Positions 8,453 to 18,305 of a DNA stretch of 64,000 nt are shown in pieces (position 1 is the stretch's first letter; each line of letters starts with the position of its first letter). Position numbers and translations under genes: made by a program. Source of the DNA: Amycolatopsis anabasis (GTDB lineage: Bacteria > Actinomycetota > Actinomycetes > Mycobacteriales > Pseudonocardiaceae). The stretch lies in assembly GCF_009765355.1 (NCBI RefSeq), contig NZ_VTHK01000041.1, forward strand, positions 19,475-83,474. The letters run 5' to 3'. The notes under the pieces were generated by a model, which was not told where the DNA came from, did not search any database, and saw nothing but the letters and a program-made list of their open reading frames with translations.

Positions 8453-10030
8453 TCACATCCCGAAGGCGAGCAGCACGTTGCCGTGCTCGCTCGGATAGGT
8501 CGGCCAGTACCCGGCCTGGACGTAGAGCATGCCGTGGGCGACCACGGCGCCGCCGTTGCCGGAGATCGAGCTGCCGTGCCCGGTGAGCCCGTTGACCCCG
8601 GGGAAGTCCCGAACGGTGTCGAACTGCCAGAGCACTTCGCCGGTGCGCGAGGAGTAGATCCGCATCTTGCCGTCGTTGCTGCCCTCGTACAGCAGGCCGG
8701 GGCTGGTGGTGACCGCCGGGGTGTGCGCGAGGACGCAGATTTCGGGATGCGCGGCGGCGCCGCCCCACTGGCATCCGTCGGCGGGATTCGGAGTCTGCCA
8801 GCGGATGTCGCCGGTGGCGGGGTCGAGCGCGAACACCGTACCGGGCTTGGCGAAGTAGGTGGCCACGTACAGCCGTTCGCCGTCGAAGCTGCTGCCCCAC
8901 TGGATGCCGGAGAGGCCGCCACCGGGCATCGGTTCGGACAACTGGCGGCGCCAGGCGACCTCGCCGGTGCGCGCGTCGAACACGTGGTAGACGCCGCTCT
9001 TCTGCCCGACGCCGACCAGCGTGCGCCCGCCCGCGCGGAAGATCGTCGGGGTCGCGCCGATGTCGTAGTCCAGGGCGTGGCCGTCCTTGAGGCCCGGGCA
9101 GTAGCCCTCGGCGTCCGGGAACCCGCACAGCACGCGCCAGGTGTCGGACTTGGTCACCTGCTGCTTCCAGCGCACCGCGCCGGTGCGGGTGTCCAGCGCG
9201 AGCAGCGAGTCGAAGTCGCCGGCGCTGCCGCTGTAGTTCTGCCCGGTGCCGATGTAGAGGGTGCCGGTCCGCTCGTCGATGACCGGGGAACTCCACACGC
9301 CCGCGCCGGACGGTTCGTACTTCGTCGCCCCGCTCGGCCAGGTGCCGTTCGCCTGCGGTTCCGGCACGGTGAAGTAGCGCCACACCAGTTCGCCGGTCTC
9401 CGCGTCGATCGAGTCGACGTGCCCGCGGAAGGTGCAGCAGGGATACTTGCGATCGGTGCTGAGCATTTCCCCGCTGGACGCGCCGAGGTAGATCCGGCCG
9501 TCGTGGAAGATCGGTGAGCTGGTGTGCATCCCGGCCCGGTGCGGTTCGGTGTTCTTCGCCCACACGAGCTTCCCGGTCCGCTGCTCGACGGCGTACAGGT
9601 AGCCGCGCATGTCCCCGAAGAACACCTTCCCGCGGGCCACGGCCGGGCCGTCGGTCACCACACCCGGCCCCCGCCCGGGATCGACCGACCCGAGGTCGAA
9701 AGTCCATTTCGTGGCCCCGGTCTTGGCGTCCGCCGCGTAGAACTTCCCGTCCGGCCCACCGAAGAAGATGTCGCCGTCGGCGACCGCGGGCTGGCTCTTC
9801 AGCGGAAACCCGGTCTTCGGAAAGGCGAATGCCCACTTGAGTTTCAGATTCCCCGCGGTGCGCGGGTTGATCACGTGTTCGGCCGCGTTGAAGCGGGAAC
9901 CGGATTTGTCCGCCTGCCAGGTCGGCCAGTCCCCGAGTTGCCTGCCCTGCGCGCTCGCCGCCCCGGCGGCGAGGAGAACGGCGATGCTGACGGTTGCCAC
10001 AAGACGACGTTTCCCTTGCCGGGAAGGCAT
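8453..10030 (-). CDS. secreted PQQ-type beta-propeller dehydrogenase-like protein
   Basis: The 525-residue protein has a signal peptide (to about ASA, residue 27). Repeated propeller blades of the quinoprotein type follow (GKLVWAKN, GELVWRYF, GAVRWKQQ, GEVAWRRQ, GEVLWQFD). A vicinal Cys-Cys (YPCCTFRG, near residue 198) matches the strained disulfide ring of PQQ alcohol dehydrogenases and is also a hallmark of polyvinyl-alcohol-dehydrogenase-like proteins. No haem c motif (CxxCH) is present, so electrons would go to another carrier if it is a dehydrogenase. A good ribosome site (AAGGGAG) precedes the ATG at 10030. It is the first gene of the operon with the amidohydrolase. Loss of PQQ binding cannot be excluded. 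Confidence 0.8.
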   Translation of the reverse strand: MPSRQGKRRLVATVSIAVLLAAGAASAQGRQLGDWPTWQADKSGSRFNAAEHVINPRTAGNLKLKWAFAFPKTGFPLKSQPAVADGDIFFGGPDGKFYAADAKTGATKWTFDLGSVDPGRGPGVVTDGPAVARGKVFFGDMRGYLYAVEQRTGKLVWAKNTEPHRAGMHTSSPIFHDGRIYLGASSGEMLSTDRKYPCCTFRGHVDSIDAETGELVWRYFTVPEPQANGTWPSGATKYEPSGAGVWSSPVIDERTGTLYIGTGQNYSGSAGDFDSLLALDTRTGAVRWKQQVTKSDTWRVLCGFPDAEGYCPGLKDGHALDYDIGATPTIFRAGGRTLVGVGQKSGVYHVFDARTGEVAWRRQLSEPMPGGGLSGIQWGSSFDGERLYVATYFAKPGTVFALDPATGDIRWQTPNPADGCQWGGAAAHPEICVLAHTPAVTTSPGLLYEGSNDGKMRIYSSRTGEVLWQFDTVRDFPGVNGLTGHGSSISGNGGAVVAHGMLYVQAGYWPTYPSEHGNVLLAFGM

Positions 10031-10233
10031 TCCGGCTCCCTTCGGTGGGCACTGCGGCAGAAGTTACCGGCCCTCCTTCGGGCTGGGGACAAGTGAAACC
10101 GTATTATGCCGAGTTATCGGAGGCATCGTGCCGGGGTATTTCATGAGGTTTATTCGATTTCTTGTTTGGATTCTATCTCCACTGTTGATCTTGATTTCCT
10201 GGTATTCTGGGTTTATCTCGAAGGGGGCTTGAA
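10031..10233. promoter_or_regulatory. AT-rich upstream region of the DUF222/HNH gene
   Basis: Bases 10090-10235 are far lower in GC than the surroundings, with runs such as TTTATTCGATTTCTTG. This is the only such dip in this part of the window. It carries the ribosome site AAGGGGG for the GTG at 10234 and presumably its promoter, although no single -10/-35 pair stands out. The dip suggests that the DUF222 gene arrived with its own leader. Confidence 0.45.
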
Positions 10234-11712
10234 GTGTTCAATCCGAAAGATCTTTCTGATTCCGAGTTGTTGTCGCGTTTGGCGGAGTTGCGGGCGTTGC
10301 GGTGTCAGGCGGATGCGGCGAAGCTCCAGCTCTTGGACGAATTCCGCGAGCGAAGACCGTCGCGGCGGTCGGCGGTGCAAGAGGCCGCGAGTTCGCTGCG
10401 GTTGTCCCGTGATGTGGCGGAGACGCAGCTGGCTGTGGCGTGCGGGATGCCCGCACGGTTGCCGGGTTTGCTGGCGGCGATGCGGGCTGGTGAGCTGGAC
10501 TGGGAACGCGCCCGCTTCGCCTATAATGTGCTGTCCGGCCTGAGTGAGGAAAAATCGCTGGAAGCCGATCGGAAGCTGGCCGGTCGGATCGGCGAGAAAA
10601 CGATCGCGAATTGGCGGCGCGCGGTCACCCGGGTATTGAACGGTGTGGACCCTGATGGTGCACTGGAACGTGCTCGCGAGAAACGCAAGGGCCGGAAGGT
10701 GGAGTTGATCCACCAGATCGATTCGATGGCCTCGCTGTGGGTATACCTGCCCGCCGAAGTCGCGGGCGCGGCCTATGCGCGGGTGGATGCGTTGGCGCAC
10801 AAGCTCAAGACCAAGGGCGAGGAACGCACCCTGGACCAACTGCGTGCCGATGTGCTCGCCGAGTTGCTGCTCGGCCAGCACGGCGGACTGGCTGGGGTGA
10901 ACGCCCAGGTGTTCGTGCACATCCCGATCGACACGGCGTTGGGTTTGCGCGAGGATGGCTGCGAACTGGTCGGCCACGGCCCGATCCCCGGCGAGATCGG
11001 CCGCGAGATCCTCAACCGGCCGGACAGCGTGTGGCGCAAGGTGCTCACCGACCCGATCACCGGCACGGTGAAGGACGTCGGCCGGACCCGGTACAAGCCA
11101 CCGGCGGATCTGGACGAGCTGGTCCGGGTACGCGACCGCACCTGCCGCGCTCCCGGCTGCAACCGCCCCGCCCAACGCTGCGACAACGACCACTGCCAAC
11201 CCTGGGCCGACCACGGCGACACCTGCGACTGCAACCTCTGCGCCCTGTGCCGCTTCCACCACGTGCTCAAGGACGAACCGGGCTGGCGTTTCTCCTTCGA
11301 CCCCGACACCGCCGAGCTGGCCGTCACCACTCCGACCGGCCGTCAATATTCGACCCTCCCGGAGCCGCTGCGTGACCCCGAACCCACACCGGCTCGGCGG
11401 ACCGATGACCACCCGGATCAGCCACCACCGTTCTGCCCGAGTCTCCCTCGTGTTCTGGTGGCTGACGGCGGCCGCTTGGTGGCCTCCTCCCGGGGCACGC
11501 CGCCCGCTCGACCCGGGCTACCAAAAATAGCGAGGGACCTTTACTACGGTTCAACGGTAGTAAAGGTCCCTCGCTCCCGTTCAGCTGGAGCGAAGGTCCC
11601 CCGCTATTTTTGCGCTGCGGAGGCATCCGAGGCGCCGGGTATGCGGCGACCCGCATACCCGAACGTGCAACTCACAGCCCTGAACGTGCAACTCGCGGGC
11701 CCCAACGTGTAA
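10234..11712 (+). CDS. DUF222 domain HNH endonuclease-like protein, C-terminus read through repeats
   Basis: This is a 492-residue member of the large actinobacterial DUF222/HNH family. The helical DUF222 region covers about residues 10-280. It is followed by an HNH module: RDRTCRAPGCNRPA, then the CDNDHCQPW metal-binding core and the CALCRFHH ending. The expected end of such proteins is near residue 390. Here the frame continues for about 65 more residues through a 19-bp palindrome, a second hairpin and the first units of a 21-bp tandem repeat. The last part (GSTVVKVPRS... to NVQLAGPNV) is therefore translated repeat DNA rather than family sequence. The GTG start has AAGGGGG 7 nt upstream. 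The family's role is unproven; members are often called 13E12-type repeat proteins and spread as multicopy genes. Confidence 0.85.
   Translation: MFNPKDLSDSELLSRLAELRALRCQADAAKLQLLDEFRERRPSRRSAVQEAASSLRLSRDVAETQLAVACGMPARLPGLLAAMRAGELDWERARFAYNVLSGLSEEKSLEADRKLAGRIGEKTIANWRRAVTRVLNGVDPDGALERAREKRKGRKVELIHQIDSMASLWVYLPAEVAGAAYARVDALAHKLKTKGEERTLDQLRADVLAELLLGQHGGLAGVNAQVFVHIPIDTALGLREDGCELVGHGPIPGEIGREILNRPDSVWRKVLTDPITGTVKDVGRTRYKPPADLDELVRVRDRTCRAPGCNRPAQRCDNDHCQPWADHGDTCDCNLCALCRFHHVLKDEPGWRFSFDPDTAELAVTTPTGRQYSTLPEPLRDPEPTPARRTDDHPDQPPPFCPSLPRVLVADGGRLVASSRGTPPARPGLPKIARDLYYGSTVVKVPRSRSAGAKVPRYFCAAEASEAPGMRRPAYPNVQLTALNVQLAGPNV
11521..11612. repeat. nested palindromic element inside the 3' end of the DUF222 gene
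   Basis: AGCGAGGGACCTTTACTAC (11529-11547) pairs perfectly with GTAGTAAAGGTCCCTCGCT (11557-11575), a 19-bp stem with a 9-nt loop. The left edge CAAAAATAGCGAGGGACC (11522-11539) is also repeated in inverted form at 11595-11612 (GGTCCCCCGCTATTTTTG, one mismatch). The whole is thus a 91-bp unit bounded by inverted ends, MITE-like in shape. It lies in frame within the end of the DUF222 coding sequence. Confidence 0.75.
11637..11660. terminator. hairpin at the end of the DUF222 gene
   Basis: GGGTATGCGG (11637-11646) pairs perfectly with CCGCATACCC (11651-11660) across a 4-nt loop. It sits just before the tandem repeat block and between two genes that converge (DUF222 plus strand, sugar ABC operon minus strand), so a terminator role is plausible. 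Confidence 0.5.
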
Positions 11713-11762
11713 CTCGCGTGCCTGAATGTGCGACTCGCGTTACCGGAGTGGGGGGCTCGCGG
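11661..11762. repeat. degenerate 21-bp tandem repeat, copy 1 of 3
   Basis: Units of the form GAAcGTGyAACTCgCGnGCCC begin at about 11661, 11682, 11703, 11724 and 11746. They cover the last codons and stop of the DUF222 gene and the stop codon region of the convergent ABC ATPase gene (ends 11740). The same unit recurs at 32351-32493 and, in the opposite orientation, at 63863-63903. Confidence 0.8.
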
Positions 11763-13254
11763 AGGGGAGGGTGCCGGTGTTCATGGTGTGCAGGAGGGTG
11801 TGCTGGGTCAGGTCGTCACCGCGCAGGGTGGCACTCAGGCGACCCTGGTGGAAGACCAGGACCCGGTCGCAGACCTGGGCGAGTTCGTCGAGGTCGGTGG
11901 AGCAGAGCAGCATGATCGCGGGGCCGTCGGTCATGGTGCGGAGCAGGGTGTGGATCTCGTGCCGCCCGCCGACGCCGACGCCGCGGGTCGGGTCGTCCAG
12001 GAGCAGGACCTCGGGGTTGGCTTCGAGCCACTTCGCCAGCACGGTTTTCTGCTGGTTGCCGCCGGACAGCAGGCCGCAGGGTATGTCCACATGGGACGTT
12101 CGGATCCCCAGCCGGGTGACCTGGCGGGCGGCGCGCGCACGCAGTTCCCCGGCGCGCAGCAGGGCGCCGTCGCGGGCCAGGGCGACCGAGCGGACCTGGG
12201 CTACGTTCTCCCACAACGGTTTGTCGAGCATCAGGCCGTACCGGTGCCGGTCACCGGAAACCAGCGCCACGCCCGCGTCGATCGCGGCCCGCAGCCGCCG
12301 CGGCGCCGGGCGGTCGCCGGGGAGCCGCACGCGCCCCCGCACCGGCCGCCGGAGTCCCGCGACGACCTCGAGCACGGTCCGGTGGCCGGAACCCGCCAGC
12401 CCGGCCAGGCCGACCACCTCGCCCGCCCCGGCCGTGAAGCTCACCTCGGACAACCGCCCCGGCACGGTGACCCGGTCGAAGGCGAGCGTCCGGCCGTCCC
12501 GCGGCGAAGCGGCGACCCGCGGCACCGCCTGCTGGGCGTGCCCGAGCATCGCGGTCACCACGGCGCCGATGTCGAGGTCCCCGCGCGGCACCCCGGACAG
12601 CACGGTCCGGCCCTCCCGGAGCACGGTGATCTCGTCGCACAGCGCCATCACCTCCTCCAGCAGATGCGACACGAAGACCACCGCGACCTCCCGCCGCCGC
12701 AACGCCCGCAGGATGCCCAGCAGCCGCTCGGTGCTCGCCGCTTCCAACGCGGAGGTCGGCTCGTCGAGGATCAGCACCCGGGGCTCGGTGACCAGCGCCT
12801 TGGCGATCTCCACCAGCTGCCGCTGCGCCAGGGACAACCGGCCCACCGGCCGCCGCAGGTCGACGTCGAGCCCGAGCTGCGCCAGCACCGGGCGGGCCCG
12901 CGCGACCATGGCGGACCGGTCGCGGAACGGGCCCCGCGTCGGTTCCCGCATCGGGAACAGATTGGTCAGCACATCCAAATCGGGGAACAGGTTCAACTCC
13001 TGCGACACCACGGCCACCCCGTGCGCCGCCGCGTCGGCCGTGGAGGTGAACGCCAGCTCCCGTCCGTCCAGCACCAGCGAACCGTGCTCCGGCCGCACCG
13101 CACCCGTGATGATCTTGATCAGCGTCGACTTGCCGGCCCCGTTCTCGCCGAGCAGCGCGTGCACCGAACCGCCGTGCACCCGGATCCCCGCGTCGCTCAG
13201 CGCCCGGACGCCGCCGTAGGTCTTGGTGACGCCCCGGACCTCGAGCACGCTCAT
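11740..13254 (-). CDS. sugar ABC transporter ATP-binding protein, RbsA/MglA type
   Basis: The 504-residue protein has two fused ABC ATPase domains, as in ribose/galactose importers. Domain 1 has an intact Walker A (GENGAGKST), a signature-like LSLAQRQ and Walker B LILDEPTSAL. Domain 2 has a degenerate P-loop (GLAGSGHRT) but a good signature (LSGGNQQK) and LLLDDPTRGV, the usual asymmetry of this subfamily. It energises uptake of a sugar or similar solute at the inner face of the membrane. The ATG at 13254 overlaps the TGA of the binding-protein gene by one base (TGATG). It is the last gene of the permease, binding protein, ATPase operon. Its 3' end reaches the 21-bp repeat block. Confidence 0.92.
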   Translation of the reverse strand: MSVLEVRGVTKTYGGVRALSDAGIRVHGGSVHALLGENGAGKSTLIKIITGAVRPEHGSLVLDGRELAFTSTADAAAHGVAVVSQELNLFPDLDVLTNLFPMREPTRGPFRDRSAMVARARPVLAQLGLDVDLRRPVGRLSLAQRQLVEIAKALVTEPRVLILDEPTSALEAASTERLLGILRALRRREVAVVFVSHLLEEVMALCDEITVLREGRTVLSGVPRGDLDIGAVVTAMLGHAQQAVPRVAASPRDGRTLAFDRVTVPGRLSEVSFTAGAGEVVGLAGLAGSGHRTVLEVVAGLRRPVRGRVRLPGDRPAPRRLRAAIDAGVALVSGDRHRYGLMLDKPLWENVAQVRSVALARDGALLRAGELRARAARQVTRLGIRTSHVDIPCGLLSGGNQQKTVLAKWLEANPEVLLLDDPTRGVGVGGRHEIHTLLRTMTDGPAIMLLCSTDLDELAQVCDRVLVFHQGRLSATLRGDDLTQHTLLHTMNTGTLPSASPPLR

Positions 13255-14321
13255 CAGTTCGCCTCGGCCAGCGGCCGCAGATGCGCCTTCGGATCGGCCA
13301 CCTGCTTGGCGGCCTCGGCGGCGAACCACGCCTTCCGCGACGCCTCATCCACCTGGCGCGCCATGATCTGGTCGATGTTGCCGGAGTTCACGATCAGCGA
13401 TCCGGTGTTCCACCAGCCCTGCTCCAGCGGTTTGCCCGAGCGCGCGCGGTCGGCGAGCAGGCGCAGCGCGACATAACCCTTGAGCCAGTGCTCCGGCGAC
13501 GCGAGCGCGGCCACGTAACCCTCCTTGACCCCGAGCAGCGCCTGCGGATCCGGGTCGCACGAGCCCACCAGGAACTTGCGCTCGGTGTTCTTCTGGATCA
13601 GCGCCAGCGACACCGCGTCCGAGGCGCCCGCGCCGATGTAGGCCACCGCGTTCGGATGCGCCTTGACGATGTCGTTCCACTTGGTGAAGTTGGTGGACGG
13701 TTCGGAACCGGCGTCGAACGGCCCGCTGATCGTCAGGCCCGGCCGTTCCCGCTGCAGCACCTCCTGCACCCCGGCGAGGCGCTGTTCGAGCAGGGTGAGC
13801 CCCGGGATGTCGTTGCCCAGCACGACTTCGCCGGTGGCCCCGGCGGGAATGTTCTTGAGCAACTCGGTGGCCAGCTGCCGCCCGAGATCGGTGTTGCTGT
13901 TGCCCACGTAGAGCCCGACACCGCTCCCGGCGGGCGGCACGGTGTCCACGGCGACGACCGGGACCCCCGCGTCGGCGGCCTGTTTCAGCGGGCGGACGAA
14001 CAGGTCCGGGGTCAGCGTCTGCAGGGCGACCCCGTCGGCCGAGGTCCGGATCGCCGACTGGAACTGGGAAACCTGCATCGGCCCGTTGATCCCGGACGGC
14101 GCGTTGTCGGCGAGGTTGACCTGCCCCGCGTCGGCGGCCGCCGCCTTGGCGCCGAACGCCATTTCCTGGAACGGGTTCTGCGAGGTGGTCGCATAGCTGA
14201 ACGCGAGGTTCAGCGGACCGTTCTTCGGCCCGCCACCTCCGGTCGACGGCGACGCGCAGGCGACGAGCGCCACCGCGCAGCAGCAGGCGAGCGCCAGCCG
14301 CGCGCTCCTGGAGAAGACCAT
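13254..14321 (-). CDS. sugar ABC transporter substrate-binding lipoprotein
   Basis: This 355-residue lipoprotein has a signal peptide and lipobox LVAC (Cys near residue 22). A periplasmic-binding-protein-like fold of the ribose-binding/LacI type follows (LNLAFSYATTSQNPFQEMAFGAKAAA; VPVVAVDTVPP; AYIGAGASDAVSLALIQKN). It should capture the substrate outside the membrane and pass it to the RbsC-like permease encoded upstream in the same operon. The class suggests a pentose, hexose or autoinducer-like sugar, but the specificity cannot be read. Fourteen nt separate it from the permease gene. Confidence 0.92.
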   Translation of the reverse strand: MVFSRSARLALACCCAVALVACASPSTGGGGPKNGPLNLAFSYATTSQNPFQEMAFGAKAAAADAGQVNLADNAPSGINGPMQVSQFQSAIRTSADGVALQTLTPDLFVRPLKQAADAGVPVVAVDTVPPAGSGVGLYVGNSNTDLGRQLATELLKNIPAGATGEVVLGNDIPGLTLLEQRLAGVQEVLQRERPGLTISGPFDAGSEPSTNFTKWNDIVKAHPNAVAYIGAGASDAVSLALIQKNTERKFLVGSCDPDPQALLGVKEGYVAALASPEHWLKGYVALRLLADRARSGKPLEQGWWNTGSLIVNSGNIDQIMARQVDEASRKAWFAAEAAKQVADPKAHLRPLAEAN

Positions 14322-14335
14322 GATCCCTTCCTTCC

Positions 14336-15379
14336 TCAGATACCGAACTCGGACCTGCGCGCGCGGCGCCGGCTGCGCAGCAGGCTGTCCACCGCGACGG
14401 CGAGCAGCACGACGGTTCCGCTGGCGAACGAACTCCAGTTCGCCGGGATGCTGAAGTAGACGAGCCCGCTGGACACCACGCTGAGCAGCACCGCGCCGAA
14501 CACCGCGCCGACCACCGTCGCGCTGCCGCCGCGCAGGGGCGTCCCGCCGATCACCGCGGCCGCGATGGCCTGCAGTTCCAGGCCGGTGCCCACATTCGGG
14601 TCACCGGAGGTGAAGAACGCCAGCCCCAGCACACCGGCCAGCCCGGCGAGCCCGCCGACCAGGACGAGCACCGCCAGCCGGGTGCGGGGCGTGGAGATCC
14701 CGGAGAACGTGGCCGCCTCCGGATTGGAGCCGATCGACCGGACCCGGTAGCCGAACGGCGTCAGCCGGAGCACGACCGTGAGCGCCACGGTGACCACGAT
14801 CAGCGTCCACACCCCGAACGGCAGGCCGAGCACGGTGCCCCCGACCACGGTGAAGAACGGCGCGTCCAGCGGCAGCCCGGTGACCTGCTGACCGTTGCTC
14901 AGCGCGAGCGCGAGGCCCCGGAAGACCTGCATGGTGGCGAGCGTGGCGACGATCGCCGGGATCGCGACCAACTGCACGATCAGCGCGTTCACCAGCCCCA
15001 GCACCGCCCCGAGCACGATCCCCGCGGCCGCCGCGAGCCACGGGTTCACCCCGGACCGCATCAGCAGGCCGGACGCGATCAGCGACAGCGCGAAGTTCGC
15101 GCTCACCGACAGATCGATTTCCCGCATGGACAGCAGGAACGACATCCCGGCGGCGAGCAGGGCGACGTAGACCGAACTCTGCAGCACATCCCGCAACTGG
15201 CCGGGGTTGAAGAAGCCGGGTTGCAGGATCCCGGTCAGCAGCACCAGCACGACCAACGCTGCGAACACGCTGCTGGAATCGGCCTGCAGCACGCGTCGCA
15301 GCAGGCCGTTCGCGGGGGCGGTCTCCGGGCGCGTGTCCGGGGTCGTCGCCGTCTCCGCACGCGTCAGCCGGTCGGTCAT
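14336..15379 (-). CDS. sugar ABC transporter permease, RbsC type
   Basis: The 347-residue protein has about ten hydrophobic helices after a 35-residue hydrophilic N-terminus. The typical RbsC elements are GMSFLLSMREIDLSV, LVNALIVQLVAIPAIVATLATMQVFRGLAL and NPEAATFSGI. It forms the channel of the importer, probably as a homodimer, because only one permease gene is present. It is the first gene of the three-gene operon. The 183-bp region between it and the divergent SDR gene must hold both promoters; no regulator gene adjoins the operon. Confidence 0.92.
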   Translation of the reverse strand: MTDRLTRAETATTPDTRPETAPANGLLRRVLQADSSSVFAALVVLVLLTGILQPGFFNPGQLRDVLQSSVYVALLAAGMSFLLSMREIDLSVSANFALSLIASGLLMRSGVNPWLAAAAGIVLGAVLGLVNALIVQLVAIPAIVATLATMQVFRGLALALSNGQQVTGLPLDAPFFTVVGGTVLGLPFGVWTLIVVTVALTVVLRLTPFGYRVRSIGSNPEAATFSGISTPRTRLAVLVLVGGLAGLAGVLGLAFFTSGDPNVGTGLELQAIAAAVIGGTPLRGGSATVVGAVFGAVLLSVVSSGLVYFSIPANWSSFASGTVVLLAVAVDSLLRSRRRARRSEFGI

Positions 15380-15562
15380 CGCGCCTCCTCGCTCGCTCGT
15401 CTGGCGGGTGTGGGGAACAGCGTGCGGCCCGGCGCTGGACGCGACTTGTCTGTGTGTGCACTCTCCTTGTCGGGCAGCTCACGAACTACGATCCGGCGCG
15501 GGGTGGCCGGCGTGCCGACCGGCTACCGTCGGTTTTTCCCGGCCGAGGAAGGAAGATCTACT

Positions 15563-16384
15563 GTGGACAATTCTCGGCTCGCGGGGAAGGTCGCCGTGAT
15601 CACCGGCGGCGGCACGGGAATCGGCGCGGCCGCGGCGCGGCGGTTCGCCGCCGAAGGCGCCGACGTGGTGCTCGTCGGCCGCCGGGAGGCGCCGCTGCGG
15701 GCGGTCGCCGGGGAACTGGGGGAGCGGGGGATGGCGCTCGCCGCGGACGTCACCGACCGGGTCGCGGTGCGGGCCGCCCTCGACGCGGTCGCCGAGCGCT
15801 TCGGTGGTCCGGACATCGTGGTGGCCAACGCGGGCGGGCACGGACTCGGCGCCGCGGGGGAGATGACCGACGAGGATTGGCGGCGCGGCCTGCACGCCAA
15901 CCTGGACACCGCCTTCGTCACCATTCGCGAGGCGCTGCCCGCGCTGGAACGGCGGCGCGGCAACGTCGTCGTGGTCTCCTCGATCGCCGGGCTGGCCGCC
16001 GGGCCGCGCGCGTGCGGGTACGTGACCGCCAAGCACGCGCTGATCGGGCTGACCCGGTCGCTGGCCCGCGACTACGGCCGGGCCGGGGTGCGGGTCAACG
16101 CGGTGTGCCCGGGCTGGGTGCGCACGCCGATGGCCGACGGGGAGATGGACGAGCTCGCCGCGGACCGCGGGATCGGCCGAGAGGAGGCCTACGCCCTGGT
16201 CACCCGGCACACCCCGCTCGGGCGACCGGCCGAAGCCGAGGAGATCGCCGCGGTGATCGCCTTCCTCGCGTCCCCGGACGCTTCGGCCATGACCGGTGCG
16301 GTGCTGGTCGCCGACTCCGGCGCCGGGGCGGTCGACCTGCCCACCATCGCGTTCGACGAGGACGCCGGGCGGGCCCCTGCCTGA
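15563..16384 (+). CDS. short-chain dehydrogenase/reductase (SDR)
   Basis: This 273-residue classical SDR has the cofactor motif TGGGTGIG near residue 15 and NAGG, with the catalytic Ser in VVVSSIAG and the YVTAK Tyr-Lys pair. RVNAVCPGWVRTPM follows. The Arg-rich end of strand 2 (LVGRREAP) hints at NADP(H). The substrate is unknown. The start GTG at 15563 has a GGAAGG-type site and fits the usual SDR N-terminus (LAGKVAVITGG). The gene is divergent from the sugar importer, so it may oxidise the imported sugar or sugar alcohol; that link is inference from position. Confidence 0.88.
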   Translation: MDNSRLAGKVAVITGGGTGIGAAAARRFAAEGADVVLVGRREAPLRAVAGELGERGMALAADVTDRVAVRAALDAVAERFGGPDIVVANAGGHGLGAAGEMTDEDWRRGLHANLDTAFVTIREALPALERRRGNVVVVSSIAGLAAGPRACGYVTAKHALIGLTRSLARDYGRAGVRVNAVCPGWVRTPMADGEMDELAADRGIGREEAYALVTRHTPLGRPAEAEEIAAVIAFLASPDASAMTGAVLVADSGAGAVDLPTIAFDEDAGRAPA

Positions 16385-16581
16385 GCCGTGCTTCCCCGCC
16401 CGGCCGGTTCAGCATGCTCGCCGAACGTGCCGAGTGCGCCGTTTCCCAGAGATTGATACGCCGTTTTCGCGGCGGGCTTGCCGTGCGATCGTGAAGAAAG
16501 CCTGGGGATTGGGCGCGAAGCGGTGAATCCCGCGCGCGCACCGCCGGGAAGATTCCGCCTGGAATTCGGAAAAGGAGCCCG

Positions 16582-17522
16582 GTGACGTCTACGTCTCAAG
16601 TGCCGTGGTCCGTGCTGGACCGCTCGGAAACCGAACCCGAAGACCTGCGGGTCGTCCCCGCGCGCCACCCGTTGCGCTGGCTGGCCACCGCGGTCGTGCT
16701 GGTCCTGCTCGCCATGGCGGTCCACGCCCTGATCACCAACCGCGCGTGGGACTGGCCGACCTTCGGGCAGTTCCTGTTCTACGACTCGGTGCTGGCCGCG
16801 GTCGCGCTCACCCTCGAGCTGACGTTGTTCGGCGTGGTCGCGGGATTCCTGCTCGGCACCGTGCTGGCGCTCATGCGGCTGTCCCGCAGCCGGTTGCTGC
16901 AGGCCGTCAGCTGGGCCTACACGTGGGTTTTCCGTTCCGTGCCGCTGATCCTGCAGCTGCTCTTCTGGTACAACCTGGCGATCCTGTACAACCAGATCTC
17001 GTTCGGTGTCCCGTTCGGACCGTCGTTCTTCGCGGTGGACACGATGTCGCTGGTGCCGCCGTTCCTCGCCGCCGGGCTCGGTCTCGCGTTGCACCAGGCC
17101 GCCTATGCCGGGGAGATCGTGCGAGCCGGTTTCCTCTCGGTCGACCAGGGGCAGCGGGAAGCCGCCGCGGCACTCGGGATTCCCGCCGGGCGGCAGATCC
17201 GGCGGATCGTGCTGCCGCAGGCGATGCGGTCGATCATCCCCACCGCGGCCAACGAGATCATCGGCATGGTCAAGGGCACCTCGGTGGTCTACATCATGGC
17301 GCTGCCCGAACTCTTCTACCAGGTGCAGGTGATCTACACCCGCAACGGCCGGGTGATCCCGCTGCTGCTCGTCGCCACCGCGTGGTACCTCGCGCTGACC
17401 ACGGTCCTGTCGATCATCCAGTACTACGTGGAGCGGCACTACGCCCGGGGCGCCCTGCGCGCGCTGCCACCGACGCCGTGGCAGCGAGTCCGGAGTTTCG
17501 CCGCGGCGGTGCGGAGCGGCCG

Positions 17523-17526
<4 letters not shown>
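16582..17526 (+). CDS. polar amino acid ABC transporter permease, HisM type
   Basis: The 314-residue protein has a hydrophilic N-terminus followed by about six membrane helices. It carries the EAA motif that contacts the ATPase (EAAAALGIPAGRQIRRIVLPQA). WAYTWVFRSVPLILQLLFWY and VKGTSVVYIMALPELFYQ are typical of the HisM/GlnP family. It forms the membrane channel for a polar amino acid. The GTG start at 16582 has AAAGGAG upstream. The stop overlaps the ATG of the ATPase gene by 4 nt (ATGA), so translation is coupled. Confidence 0.9.
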
Positions 17527-18287
<761 letters not shown>

Positions 18288-18305
18288 GGACAGACAGGAG
18301 ACTCC

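Noticed and set aside
8448..10052. Upstream continuation of the amidohydrolase frame that would make a 1512-residue protein
   Set aside because: The added part overlaps the PQQ-propeller gene in another frame and has shadow-like Arg-rich composition. The ATG at 8447 starts a signal peptide directly after that gene.
10234..11712. DUF222/HNH gene as a homing endonuclease inside an intron or intein
   Set aside because: It is a free-standing gene with its own leader and ribosome site; no split host gene surrounds it.
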